DNA of 64,000 nt, from positions 1,860,001 through 1,924,000 of the forward strand of contig BCKC01000003.1 of the NCBI GenBank assembly GCA_001600455.1, given 5' to 3'. Under the pieces are notes generated by a model that did no database searches, was not told where the DNA came from, and was given only the letters and a program-made list of their open reading frames with translations. Every line of letters starts with the position of its first letter. Position 1 is the first letter of the stretch. The DNA comes from Endocalyx cinctus (lineage: Eukaryota; Ascomycota; Sordariomycetes; Amphisphaeriales; Apiosporaceae). Below are positions 44,083-54,529 of the stretch, one piece after another. A program made the translations under genes and the position numbers.

Positions 44083-45255
44083 ATGGCACCTACACGAACG
44101 CGAAAACGCAAGACGAACTCGTCGCCAACTAGCTCTCCCCAGAGAAGCCCGATCAAGAAAAGAAAGATGGGTATAACGATTGCGCAGAAGCAGGCTTTAA
44201 TCGATAACCTCCAACTTGAAAGTACGTGTTAAATTATTTAGGGGAGGATAACATTAAATGTTCCTAATTTTTCTTGTTTCTGTCTGTTTAGTTACCGAAA
44301 GGGCGCGTCGGTTAAGAGCGCAGTACAACATCCAAGCGCAACAACTTCGATCTCGTGTTGAGATGCGTGTAAATCGAATTCCCACCAGTTTACGGAGATT
44401 GAAAATGGGCGACCTTCTTGCGAAATCATTACAGCCTCAGAAACCTCAGAAATCTCAACCATCCAAGTCCCCGTATGTAGCCAAACCACCTCCGGTCCCT
44501 CCCAAGGACGGCATGCCACCCAAACCCATTCCGCGAAAGCCATTGCCGGCTAGTAGCGCAGCGCATAGGACAAAGCGCTCGAGGTACGCCGTGTGGCGAC
44601 ATGACTTGCTCCTAATATACTAACTATCGATAGTGACGAGATGGGCACCGACAAAGAGAATGCCGGCAACTCGGTTGAGGTCCCCAAGAAGAGACTTCGA
44701 GCTGTACCATCGAAAGAGCCTGCTTCTATTCAACCTGCCCAAGTGCTATCTCCTACATCATATAATGCGCGAGCACTTCCGCGTGATCGTCCTCCCTCGC
44801 CCGTGAAACATCTAGTCTCACGACCCGCATCTCCCGTGAAACTACCATCGACTAAGGCATCTTCCAATATTCTTTCCAGCATGGTGGAGAAGGCAAAGGT
44901 GACGCGACCGGCGACCGCGTCAAGAAAGGCGACCACCTCATCTACCGCGAGTTCAAACCCAGGATCGACGGCGACAAGAGCAAGAAAGGTCGTGGGAAGA
45001 GCTCCTCCTTCCGCTGCAGCCACGCGAGGCAGGCGGAAGGTTAGCGTCAATAGTGAAACAAGCGAGGCCAGTACTGCTACCGTAGTCAGGAAACCGACGG
45101 CTTCGAGAGCGACAACAAAGGCGGCCCCAGCGGCGGCAAAGCGAACGGTCATGAGCACGATTAAATCAGCAACTACTAAGAAAGCCCCGGCAACTAAAAA
45201 GACTACAGCATCGGCACCAGCGCCTTCGGGAAGAACACTGAGGAAGAGAGGTTAG
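44083..45255 (+). CDS. Borealin N-terminal domain protein (Nbl1-like)
   Basis: A predicted chromosomal passenger complex subunit: the Nbl1/borealin N-terminal helix bundles with survivin and INCENP to target Aurora B. Exons 44083-44221, 44292-44583 and 44634-45255 give 350 residues. The domain is at about 30-85: IAQKQALIDNLQLEITERAR, RRLRAQYNIQAQQLRSRVEM and RVNRIPTSLRRLKMGDLLAK. The N-terminus is basic (TRKRKTNSSPTSSPQRSPIK) with likely CDK sites. The rest is Pro-, then Lys/Ala/Thr-rich and disordered, with PPSPVK and RPASPVK repeats and a histone-H1-like tail ending RTLRKRG. Yeast Nbl1 is only about 73 residues; the long tail is closer to animal borealin in layout. Confidence 0.85.
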
Positions 45256-45493
45256 ACTTTAAGCTAAAGACGCGTGAGGGTTTGATTTTTAGTGCATTTT
45301 ATGGCTATGATTATGGTATGGCGTCTGAGAAGGCTTTGAATATGGACGTTACATCATGACTTGGTTTCTAGGGGGTTCTGGTTCTCGGGAAATATAATTG
45401 ACGGTTGAAGGTCTGTCCATGAAAACGAGACAACGTTGGCATTGATCAATATTACATGTTGGAAGTAAACTTTGAAATTCCTTTGCTGTTGTC

Positions 45494-46401
45494 TCAACCT
45501 GCGCTCGACTTCTTTTTCTTGTCATCTACCAGCTCGATATTATCCTCAGGAATATCCTTATACTTTTCTAATAGGAACTCTTCGATCTCGTCGCTGACGT
45601 CTCCTTGGACCACAATCTCCTCACCTCCGCTCGGTACCCTTGTAACGGATGAGCCTGTAGCGAACTTCTTGCCAAATTCCTTGGCCACCTTTTTCAGATC
45701 TAGTCCGAACGCCTCTAATCCGGAAACGGCCGTGACGAATTTTCTCTTGTTCCGTTCGACCCTCTTAATGGTGACGACGCTGTTAGCGATCTTGTCGGCC
45801 TGCTTCTGCTCGGCCTTCTCAGCCTGGGCAGCTTTCTTCTGGGCATCTTTCGCGGCTCGCTTCTGGGCTTCGACCGACAACGACGCGGTAGCGGCTTCTA
45901 ACGCTTCTGTAATATTGTGATTATCCGATTAGTATAGGACTTTGGTTGAACCTAACGGTAACAAACGGGGTGAAGATTCAAATATAGAAGAGATAGTTTC
46001 GTACCAGGAGACCATATTTTCTCATACATCTTTGGATGTGCCTTTTGTAGCCAGTCCTGGCATTTCTTTACCGTCCCACCATATTCGCAGTACTATATTT
46101 ATTCGCAAGCCAATAAATACTCGTCAGTTGGTTGAATTAAAAACATTATTTCTAAGTACTTGTTTGACAGGTCTATAGTTGACGCTCGTATCGCAGGACT
46201 TAAGAGGGATCAATCAAACATACCTCTGGGGGTAAAGTGCAAACTATTATCGTCGTCTGTCAGTTTATCCCCCCCACATGATAATGTAAATCCAAAGAGA
46301 GAAAGAGGTAATGTGAACGCTTAGCTTTACTTACCACCACAATACACTACATGTCGGCTCTGAGGCTCGCCTGTTGTTTCTGACTGGTCGGCGTCGGCCA
46401 T
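45494..46401 (-). CDS. TMA22: Translation machinery-associated protein Tma22 (DENR)
   Basis: Together with Tma20/MCT-1 it promotes 40S recycling and reinitiation. Four exons, 46335-46401, 46224-46243 (20 nt), 46005-46092 and 45494-45906, splice to 195 residues. The N-terminal Cys-rich part reads VVYCGVCTLPPEYCEYGGTV and KKCQDWLQKAHPKMYEKIWS. The middle is an Ala/Lys-rich helix (KRAAKDAQKKAAQAEKAEQK). The SUI1/eIF1-type domain reads VVTIKRVERNKRKFVTAVSG, GLDLKKVAKEFGKKFATGSS and GDVSDEIEEFLLEKYKDIPE. The 20-nt exon 2 is required for the Cys motif and easily missed by gene finders. Convergent with the borealin-like gene. Confidence 0.94.
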
Positions 46402-47972
46402 GTTCTGTAGATATCAAATCGAGACAAGAACCGAATTATATATATATATTTTTTTTTCAGCGACGCGGAGGGATTCACGACTTGTTCGCAAAAGCGAGCC
46501 ATTGGAAACTATGAGATGGCGGGGTCAATTGACGACTCCAAGCTTGATGGTGGGGTTAATGTATGTGGCTTGGCAATATATTTCAGCCACATTTTCACGG
46601 GCGCTAAGCTAGCTTATTCTTAATTCTCCTACACAGTACTCCGTAAATCCGTAATCTTCATCCTGATCACATCGCCCTTCTCTTCTCGTAAAGATGATAC
46701 TATATGAACTTTTGTTGAAGTATGGATAATGCGATGAACCTATCCAATATTATATCACATATACATACCTCTACGTCATAGTAAGTAATAAAATATAATT
46801 TATAAGATTCAGTATTTTCATCACATTGTCAAGACCACTATTTCTCAGTCTTGGAAGCTTCGTCACATAATGAGGTTGGCACATGCTCGCCTAAATACTT
46901 GACATTTCACATGGCGTTCGAAGCGAAGATCATTCTTCGTTAGCAATCACCATTTTTATCACTACCGATATAATCGATAATTTCGGCCCAGTATCGAAAC
47001 TGGGAAATAATAGCCGCATGGCGAGTCGCCGATGATTGAACCATCCGTTCTCTGAACCAGGTTTCGTTGCTATTTCGGATTAAAAAAGACCACGACGCTT
47101 ATCCCCAAGACTTATTTCACTACTACATGCCATAGTATTTTCAAATTATTCTCCGCTCGACTCATCTCATCATGGTTGTCGCTGATCCAATCATGGATTT
47201 TCGTCGAGGTGTAAACGCTGGTCGGATAAGCGCCGAGGTAAGCCGAGGTTTGTTTCATTGGCTCAAGCTTAAGGAAAATATGCAATGTCTTTCCAATCAA
47301 GACGACTGGTTCCACTCCCTCTCCATTCCCCAACCTTTTCCATTGGCTTGCTTAAAACATGTTCTATAATTAACTTCCTATGTGCTGGCTGCTACTTAAT
47401 TCTTATTGGGTCATTGATTCGGTAGTTCGAGAGATAGCTTGCTCGAACTGGCTTGCGAGCCCGGATGGACTATCCTTACTACATAGACCAGCATCGTCAC
47501 ACTGCCAGACTGCCAAATTTGGCGTATAGGCCTTTGGAATTGGCCTGGTATACATTTGGGACGCAATGCAATGCACATTACGAGGTGTCAGTTATCCGCT
47601 GCTACTTGGTGCAAGCGCCCATTTTCAATTCTTCATCATGGGTAGTGGGAACACTCCCCACATCTTAGCCGCTCGATATACACTCATGTTAAGTCGTGGA
47701 GAATAAAACTACATCCTCCCGGAGCTCTGGTAGATCTTATTGTTCTCTTCTTATTCCATTCTTTCACCAAGTTTCCATAAGGGTGCCTTTTTAATATCAC
47801 GCTTCGTTGATCGAGGCTTTCCAGTCTTTAGTGCGATTTTCCTTTAACCCTTACTTTCGACGACGCTGTGCGTCCCCATTTTCTTGTTCAGCTTACCTTC
47901 TACCCCCCCTTATCGTGGGTTATTATTGGAAATTCTGACTGCATATTTTCTACCAAATTTTTGTTCATTAAA
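46402..47972. other. Intergenic, AT-rich
   Basis: Promoters of TMA22 (left) and of the methyltransferase-like gene (right). It contains (TA)n at about 46438-46449 and a short inverted repeat around 47425-47449 (GTTCGAG...CTCGAAC). A 65-codon ATG frame at 47172-47369 is not accepted. Confidence 0.5.
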
Positions 47973-50948
47973 ATGTCCGATCTATACCTTTTACCGTCTA
48001 GTACATACACACCTCCTTCGCCTTCGCTGGACCGAAGGACAGGAAGGTCACTTAATACAATAATAGAAGAGGAACCGGCAGGAAACCGTCCGAAGTTATC
48101 TGCGTCAGATAGTCGCAGGATGATTCAGGCACAAGCGTCCAACGAAAAGATAGTACAGTGGCTCTCACCTCGTAGTGAACACTTTCCAACTCCAAGGGGT
48201 TTTCACTTCCTGTCAGCTCCTATCTTACCGACATCCCCATCGACTGCATCTTTCGCTGAGAGTAATTCCCCATCGGTAACCTCGTCGAACCCCTGGGGCA
48301 GAACCAGTATGAGCACTGATGTAACTGAATTTGATGATATATATGACATCTCCGATGAAGATGACACGCGGCGAAAAATGCCCACTAAGACCTCGTCCCT
48401 GAAACGTCGAACAAGCACTCGAGGCACAGCACCTAAACGCTATTCTCGCCAGTCAACTGCTTCTCCACAAAGTCTTCCCCCTCTCGTCATCCCAACAGAA
48501 CAGAGCGAAAACATGTCTGGTAGACCCGACTTCAAAAAATTCATGTCACCAATGCCACCAACACCGCCTGCCAAGGTCGAGATGTCACCAGCTGTGAGGT
48601 CTTACCTGCAGTCGCAACAGTCTCAAGACGTTCCAACTATCTCTGCGCCCCCATCGCTAGATGGAAGTTTGAGTTCGGATCAGCTTGCGGTTATATCGGC
48701 TCCCGCGACACCTATTACTGGAGCCAATGACGACGAATCCGGCACTGCGGATTGGTCTGGAGTTCAGCTTCAACCTGCTGCACTAGCTACCCTACGGGCC
48801 TTGTCTGGACAAGACGAAGTTGATTACAACTGCCACTCGGATCAGTTGATCGAAGTCCCGGAAGAGAGACGACCTGAGATGACCCAGCAGGGTCCTCGCG
48901 TGTTCGCCAACGCTCAACGAGCGGCCCTACGACTTTCGACCACCCAGCAGCAGTCACTCAATGGACTTACAAGATTAGACATTCCATCACCGGGGGGGTT
49001 CTTCTCGGGACTCTCGCCGAGGGCACGACACACGTGGCACCTGCAGGCGAAGACGCCAGACGAGAATGCGCCACCCACCTCGACCACTGCGGAACAATTC
49101 TATCGTTTCCCATGGAACGAGGAGTCATCGGCCCAGTCACCTTCAACAATGCCGCTGCCTGCTCCCCTCCAGTCAACCCAGCTCAGCGCGGTTCAATCTT
49201 CATCATCACCTGTCGAACGTGTTGTCGAATTCCGTGGTACGATGTCAGATGGCATGCCAACCGCTAGACCAGCTGTTTTTGAACAGATCGTCGAGAGCAA
49301 GTACAGCGTGGCTGATGGACCACCCACCGCACGACTGCTCGAACACTCGGCTAGTACTGTAGAGGAACCTTCGTCTCCAAGCGAAGACCTGGTTGCGACT
49401 GAGATAGTCACTGTGTATGACCCCGAGTATGCCAAGAAGCAACAAGCGGTCAACCTTTCCAACTTGGACCGAACCCAAACTTGGTTGATGGCTCAGAAGG
49501 CATATCTCCAAGGTGTACTACCTGAGAACGAAACCGAACAAGAACCAGAACTTGAGCACGGTATAGTCAAGATCCACACCGAGGAATTAAAAGCTTCCGA
49601 GCCTGAGCCTGAGCCCGAAGTCGTGGACCCCTCTCCAGTTACCAAAAAGAAGGCTGTTCGCTTCTCTGAAGTAGTCATCAAGGCAGACATTCCGCGCAGC
49701 CTTCCTTCGAAGCTTGTGCGACAAGAATCAGCTTACTATCGCGCCTTTCAAGACCACATCATCCGTTCTCGTGGTCAGGACCCGTTTGTTCACCGTCTTC
49801 CTCGTTTTGAGGCTCTGCAGGCACAGCGTGTCTCACTGCGAGAGGCACACCAGAACCAACTCCTCGGCAAGTACCAACTGTCGGTAGTACCGCAATCTGC
49901 CAGGAAGCGCATGAGCGCCAACGTCGTCCGTGGTGACGATGTCCTCGTTGATGACCCGGAGAAACTGAAGCGCGAGAAGGAATACGAAGCGCTCACTCAG
50001 ATGTCCATGTCCAACTGGCATGTTAGCGCTACCAAGACCTTGAATGGCGGTCGGTTATTTTCTGCCCCGATTGCCAAGCGACTTGCTCGTCTATCCCGTA
50101 TCGGGGGTGCAAAGGACCGTGCTAGAATCCTTGACCTCGGCGGCCAGGCGACCTGTGACTGGGCATGGCATTGCGCCATCATGTACCCCAACACAAAAGT
50201 GTACACGGTGACAACTAAGGCGATCCGTCAGTTGTCAAACTCAAACATCCGTGGCCCCCCTAACCACCGTCAGGTAGCGGTCGAGAGACTTGCTCGTCTA
50301 CCTTTCCCTGACGGTCACTTCGACCTCGTATCGGCCCGCGAGCTTCACTCGATCCTCAAGTTCATCGGTGAGAACGGCGAGGATGAGTGGGAGAGTTGCC
50401 TCGCTGAGTGCATGCGAGTGTTGAAGCCTGGTGGCTATCTCGACTTTTCCCTTCTCGACTCGGACATCATGAACGCCGGCCCCCTTGGCCTCGCCAAGTC
50501 GGTTGAGTTTGGCTTCAGCCTCAAGACTCTTGGCTACGACCCGACTCCGACGAGGTTGTTCCTGAACCGCCTCAACCGGGCCGGATTCAAGGGTGTTCGC
50601 CGGGCGTGGATGTGCCTACCTATGGGCGAGAACCCGGAGCTGCGCAAGCAGCGCAACGTGGTGAGAGACAGCACCGGCGTCGAGCGATCTCTTGAGCTCG
50701 AGGCGATGGTGCAGGGCAGCACGGCGGGTGCTGCGAGCCTGGCGGGGCTGGCGGGAAGCTGGGCGTGGGAGAAGTGGCTGCTACGATGTGAGATGGAGAA
50801 GGTGGTGTGCGAGGGTCGGCTGCTCGAGACGGCTGAGATGCGCGAGGCGGGCAAGTGCCTCGACGGCGTCCACAGTGTCATCGAAGAGGGCCGGAAGTGC
50901 GGTGCCGGCTGGAGAGTCCTGAACGGATTCGCAATGAAGCCTAAATAA
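47973..50948 (+). CDS. Large protein with C-terminal SAM-dependent methyltransferase-like domain
   Basis: A single exon codes 991 residues from ATG 47973; the frame extends to a GTG upstream without a methionine. Residues 1-600 are Ser/Pro/Thr-rich and disordered, with an acidic patch FDDIYDISDEDDTRRK. A conserved helical block follows (about 600-690: VRFSEVVIKADIPRSLPSKL, ESAYYRAFQDHIIRSRGQDP). The Rossmann-type domain at about 710-870 has ARILDLGGQATCDWAWHCAI in place of the usual GxGxG, then FPDGHFDLVSARELHSILKF and ECMRVLKPGGYLDFSLLDSD (post-I and motif III). The first Gly-rich loop is degenerate (DLGGQATC), but SAM binding is plausible. The substrate is unknown. I recognise it only as a filamentous-fungal methyltransferase-domain protein. 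Confidence 0.85.
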   Translation: MSDLYLLPSSTYTPPSPSLDRRTGRSLNTIIEEEPAGNRPKLSASDSRRMIQAQASNEKIVQWLSPRSEHFPTPRGFHFLSAPILPTSPSTASFAESNSPSVTSSNPWGRTSMSTDVTEFDDIYDISDEDDTRRKMPTKTSSLKRRTSTRGTAPKRYSRQSTASPQSLPPLVIPTEQSENMSGRPDFKKFMSPMPPTPPAKVEMSPAVRSYLQSQQSQDVPTISAPPSLDGSLSSDQLAVISAPATPITGANDDESGTADWSGVQLQPAALATLRALSGQDEVDYNCHSDQLIEVPEERRPEMTQQGPRVFANAQRAALRLSTTQQQSLNGLTRLDIPSPGGFFSGLSPRARHTWHLQAKTPDENAPPTSTTAEQFYRFPWNEESSAQSPSTMPLPAPLQSTQLSAVQSSSSPVERVVEFRGTMSDGMPTARPAVFEQIVESKYSVADGPPTARLLEHSASTVEEPSSPSEDLVATEIVTVYDPEYAKKQQAVNLSNLDRTQTWLMAQKAYLQGVLPENETEQEPELEHGIVKIHTEELKASEPEPEPEVVDPSPVTKKKAVRFSEVVIKADIPRSLPSKLVRQESAYYRAFQDHIIRSRGQDPFVHRLPRFEALQAQRVSLREAHQNQLLGKYQLSVVPQSARKRMSANVVRGDDVLVDDPEKLKREKEYEALTQMSMSNWHVSATKTLNGGRLFSAPIAKRLARLSRIGGAKDRARILDLGGQATCDWAWHCAIMYPNTKVYTVTTKAIRQLSNSNIRGPPNHRQVAVERLARLPFPDGHFDLVSARELHSILKFIGENGEDEWESCLAECMRVLKPGGYLDFSLLDSDIMNAGPLGLAKSVEFGFSLKTLGYDPTPTRLFLNRLNRAGFKGVRRAWMCLPMGENPELRKQRNVVRDSTGVERSLELEAMVQGSTAGAASLAGLAGSWAWEKWLLRCEMEKVVCEGRLLETAEMREAGKCLDGVHSVIEEGRKCGAGWRVLNGFAMKPK

Positions 50949-52061
50949 ATGATGGGTTGCTGTATTGGATTGGTGTTGCGGCGTTTGGAGTCTTACCTAA
51001 CTTATGAGATGCATGTATATGGCATGCATGAATGTGTACTTTGTTTGATGTGTAAGGAAGGCCATACGAGCTGATGATGTTTTGTTGATGATACCCAAAC
51101 CCCACATCTTTAGGCATACTAAAAAAAAAAAAAAAGAAATTTAACAACTGCGTTTACTACATTTTTCTTTTGTTAACTCTACCGCTGTACTGGTTGACGT
51201 GGAATTTGCTTGACAGGGAACAAGGGAATGATAAATCATTGCTGGTTTATAGATAGAATAGCGATGGATAAGATTGATATGGTTATGGAAATTGGTAAAT
51301 AAACTAAATTGAAAGAACAAAAAAACAAAAGAACAAAGTCTTGGTGTTCATATTCTTCTTGGCCACTATGCTGTCGCCGCTGTAGAATTAACATATCAGA
51401 AATACTACTGAGGAGTATAGGTGTTGGGTTAAAATCGTAAGATTTTACTGTTCTGAAAAATGAAGTTATTATTGTTGTTGATGTTGTGAAATAATTCTGC
51501 TAGTCAGAATTATTTCGAGTGTAAGTGAGCTGGCGTACAGGCCAGCTCCGCACTGGCCACATACACCAGCCTGTGGCTGGTGATGTGGCTGGTGTGGCTT
51601 ATACTCCAGCTAGCTACTAATAATCAACAATAGGATATTCCTATATACAGAGTACTGTATGGAGTAGTTGTTCTTTAATACTGTAAGCCTATTATAGTAC
51701 TATTGAATAGCAAGGTGTAGGTACCTGATAACACCGGGAAATTATACTAACCTAGTGCATATTAGCCAATTTATTACAGTCAACACCACACAGTACAGTA
51801 CTATTTTATTACCTACTTAAATACAGCCAGCCAGCGAAACTACCATCCATCCTCTGACGTTATGAGGACGACTAATTGATGCTACTTTTTAAGTATTTTA
51901 CACGTAGCATTTAGAACTACGACATCTAGTTTCTGCGACTTCGTTCGCTAACTACACTCGTTTTCTATATCTTTATAGTTGAACCGATATACAATGCGAC
52001 AATCGTGATCGAATCTCATTTTTATCGTCCGAAACTACGAATCTCGAGTCCTTACTCGAAC
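50949..52061. other. Intergenic with solo LTR
   Basis: It contains an A-run (about 51121-51135), the second solo LTR (51417-51634) and the promoter of the PCI-domain gene. No coding sequence is supported. Confidence 0.6.
51417..51634 (+). mobile_element. Solo LTR, copy 2 (208 bp, 5-bp TSD)
   Basis: The element spans 51422-51629, with the same TGTTGGG...AATCAACA ends and by eye the same 208-bp sequence as the copy at 27367-27574, in the same orientation. It is flanked by its own perfect duplication ATAGG (51417-51421 and 51630-51634). Different TSDs show that the two copies arose by separate insertions rather than flanking one 24-kb element. Identity implies recent activity or strong conservation, and no RIP-type C-to-T decay is seen between them. 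Confidence 0.9.
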
Positions 52062-53808
52062 ATGGCTTTGACAATCAGATTCTTAACCAACATTCGAGGC
52101 TTCCTCAAGTCGCGTGACGAGACTTCACTACGCAATTGGTTAAGAGTAGAGCCACCGGTACCTCAAGAATACCATGATCTCGCGAACGAACTTAAAACCG
52201 GCTATCGAAATACCAGCGCGATCGAGCAACTTGTTGAGAAATGTCTTCCCGAAGAAGATGATATCCCAGAAAGCCAGGGAACATCGTGGCCTGGATTCAT
52301 AGCCTTCATGAAAGATTACTTCGAATATTGGAGAGATGTCGACTTTGACGATCTACTCAGCGCACACCAGTTGCTCATTTCACTTACTATGTACGCTTTA
52401 CCTTGACCGTTTACGTCCAACCATCTACGATAACCCTAACTTCTGTCTCGCGTCGGTTCTCGACTAACCTAGAAGTACAGCTCTTGCACGACAGCCCTAA
52501 ATAACCCGACTTATGGAGCCACAATGTTGTCGACCAGCATGTCTTTGTGCTCTTCTCTATCAAAGCTATCTATGACTCTTAACAAGCGTCCTGACCTCAC
52601 CAAGAAACTAAACGCCGTCGATGCTGGTGACGAGGACCAAAGCTCCATTGTCGGCACGACTGCCGAAGTCATACAGAAAATATTCACCACTTGCCTGACT
52701 GATCGAACAAGTATGGAACGTTTTGGAAAACCCGAAGGTAAAAAAATCGGCGTCTATATTTTTGCGAATATGACTCTGAAGCTCTTATTTGCTGTAAGCA
52801 TGTCTGAATACCCGTCCAAATAAGAAGAATCTACTCACGTATCTTGTTCCGGTCCAGTCTAGCAAAACCCATTTAGCAAAACAGCTATTTACCAACATCT
52901 CTGCAAAATCCCCCCCGTTATCTTGTTATCCAGCCTCCCAGCGGGTAACGTTCCTATATTATCTTGGACGGTTCCATTTCATTAACAACCACTTCGCGCG
53001 AGCATCACAATGTCTGCAAGAAGCATACATTCAGACTCCCCCGAGCTTCCAGGCACATCGGAAATTAATCCTCACATACCTAATACCTAGCAATATGCTC
53101 ATTGGGCGATTACCTAGTCATGCCCTGTTACAGAGGCCCGAGGCGCAATCTATGGCCCCGGTCTTTACACCATTCGTGGAGTCGATCCGTACTGGAAACT
53201 ATCTTCTTTTTCAACACGCTCTCGAGATACATGAAGAGTGGTTGTTTTGCAGAGGACTCCTCCTGACTCTTACCTATCGCCTGAGGCCCTTACTTTGGCG
53301 TTCTCTCTCACGGCGAACATTTCTCCTCACGTACGTAGCGCCAACGGAAGCTGATTCTCGTAAGGCAGCCACGTTAGAACTTTCACATCTCCTTGCCACG
53401 TCGTCGTATATACAAAAAAGGTTAGAAGGATATTTACCTGCCAAACCTTCTATGAAGGCAAAACCGTCTTATAGCAACAATATGCTCATGAAAGCGGTTT
53501 CGAATAATGTAGGTTCCGTGGATAGCGGCTCTATATTAGCCCCTCCTCCCGGTGGGCCAAAGCTGCTGAGGCCAAATGAGGGGTTGATTTGGGGCAACAT
53601 GGCAGTCACGGCTGAGCATGTCGAGTCTATGGTCGCTTCTCTATGCGCGCAGGGGCTTCTTCATGGGTATTTGGCGCATGCTCAGGGCCGCTTTGCTATT
53701 ATGGGAGCAAAGCAAAAGGGTAGCGCCATAGCTGCTGGGTGGCCCAACGTTGCGCAAACTCTCGGCCAGGTAGAAGAGAACGTGCCAGGATGGGTGAGGG
53801 ATAAATAA
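52062..53808 (+). CDS. PCI-domain protein of the CSN12/Thp1/PCID2 group
   Basis: Three exons, 52062-52390, 52481-52793 and 52858-53808, splice in phase to 530 residues. The helical N-terminal part starts MALTIRFLTNIRGFLKSRDE, with WLRVEPPVPQEYHDLANELK. The third exon has the signature of this group, VTFLYYLGRFHFINNHFARA then SQCLQEAYIQTPPSFQAHRK and LILTYLIPSNMLIGRLPSHA. The C-terminal PCI/winged-helix segment contains GLIWGNMAVTAEHVESMVAS and GLLHGYLAHAQGRFAIMGAK. Members are COP9-associated Csn12 or the TREX-2 mRNA-export subunit Thp1; I cannot separate these from sequence alone. Length and the LIPSNMLIGRLP motif are common to both. Confidence 0.88.
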
Positions 53809-54529
53809 TAGAATCGGTGGTTCATCTCTGGTGCCTGCAGCGGCTTAACCACATGCCGTTCCTTTCATGAGCGAATCTGGGAGTTAGTTATCTCGAGGGC
53901 ATTTAAAACAAGGCCAAAAGCCGGGGGGGGGCATATCAATTTTTGACGCATTTACGACCAATGATACCCTGCGTAATTTTATTTTGTATGTTATCCATCT
54001 TGAACTTCGGTGGGACAGGAGTATGGGGAAAGAAAATAAAGATTTCTGGGCAATGGTTACCCCAGATTACCCCATCGCCGTCGGAAATCCATGATTTTAT
54101 AAATCCACCAACGATAATTTCTCATAAGCAGGCTGCTGCAGTCTCCCCAGGTTTTTCTTAGACTCACGAGTAGCCTTCGATGATGTCTGTTCAGATGCGC
54201 CAAGAAGAATTCAATTTGTTCATCGAATGTTTAGTTATAATCCTCGGGCAGAATCAAAGATCTAGGCCCAAGTATTCTCCCGTAGGTTGATATTGGGTCT
54301 CTTCCGTGTCGCATTGGGAAAGACGGCCGATATTCGGCAGTATCCTCCTTTGTATAATATATGTATGTATATAAACTGACGAGAAGGGATCGTCGCGAAA
54401 TATGATCTTTTTCGGCTCTTTTTCGAAAAAGAAAAGTCAAGAGTTAAGAAAAGAAAAGGGAAGCGTGTTTCTCACATCTCGATTTCTTGTCATACGTATC
54501 ATGTGTATCACCTATTAGTTAAGCAAATC
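53809..54529. other. Intergenic
   Basis: It holds the PCI gene's 3' UTR, a G8 run at about 53924-53931 and the pectinesterase promoter. A short near-palindrome CTCTTTTTCG/AAAAAGAAAAG lies near 54417-54436. No gene is seen. Confidence 0.5.

Noticed and set aside
47172..47369. 65-codon plus-strand ATG frame before the methyltransferase-like gene
   Set aside because: Short, no recognisable features, and no splice join to the downstream gene was found.
47868..47972. 35-codon N-terminal extension of the methyltransferase-like protein
   Set aside because: It would need a GTG start; the first ATG is at 47973 and gives a sensible N-terminus.
27362..51634. A single 24-kb LTR-bounded element
   Set aside because: Each LTR has its own, different 5-bp duplication, and the interior is ordinary housekeeping genes.
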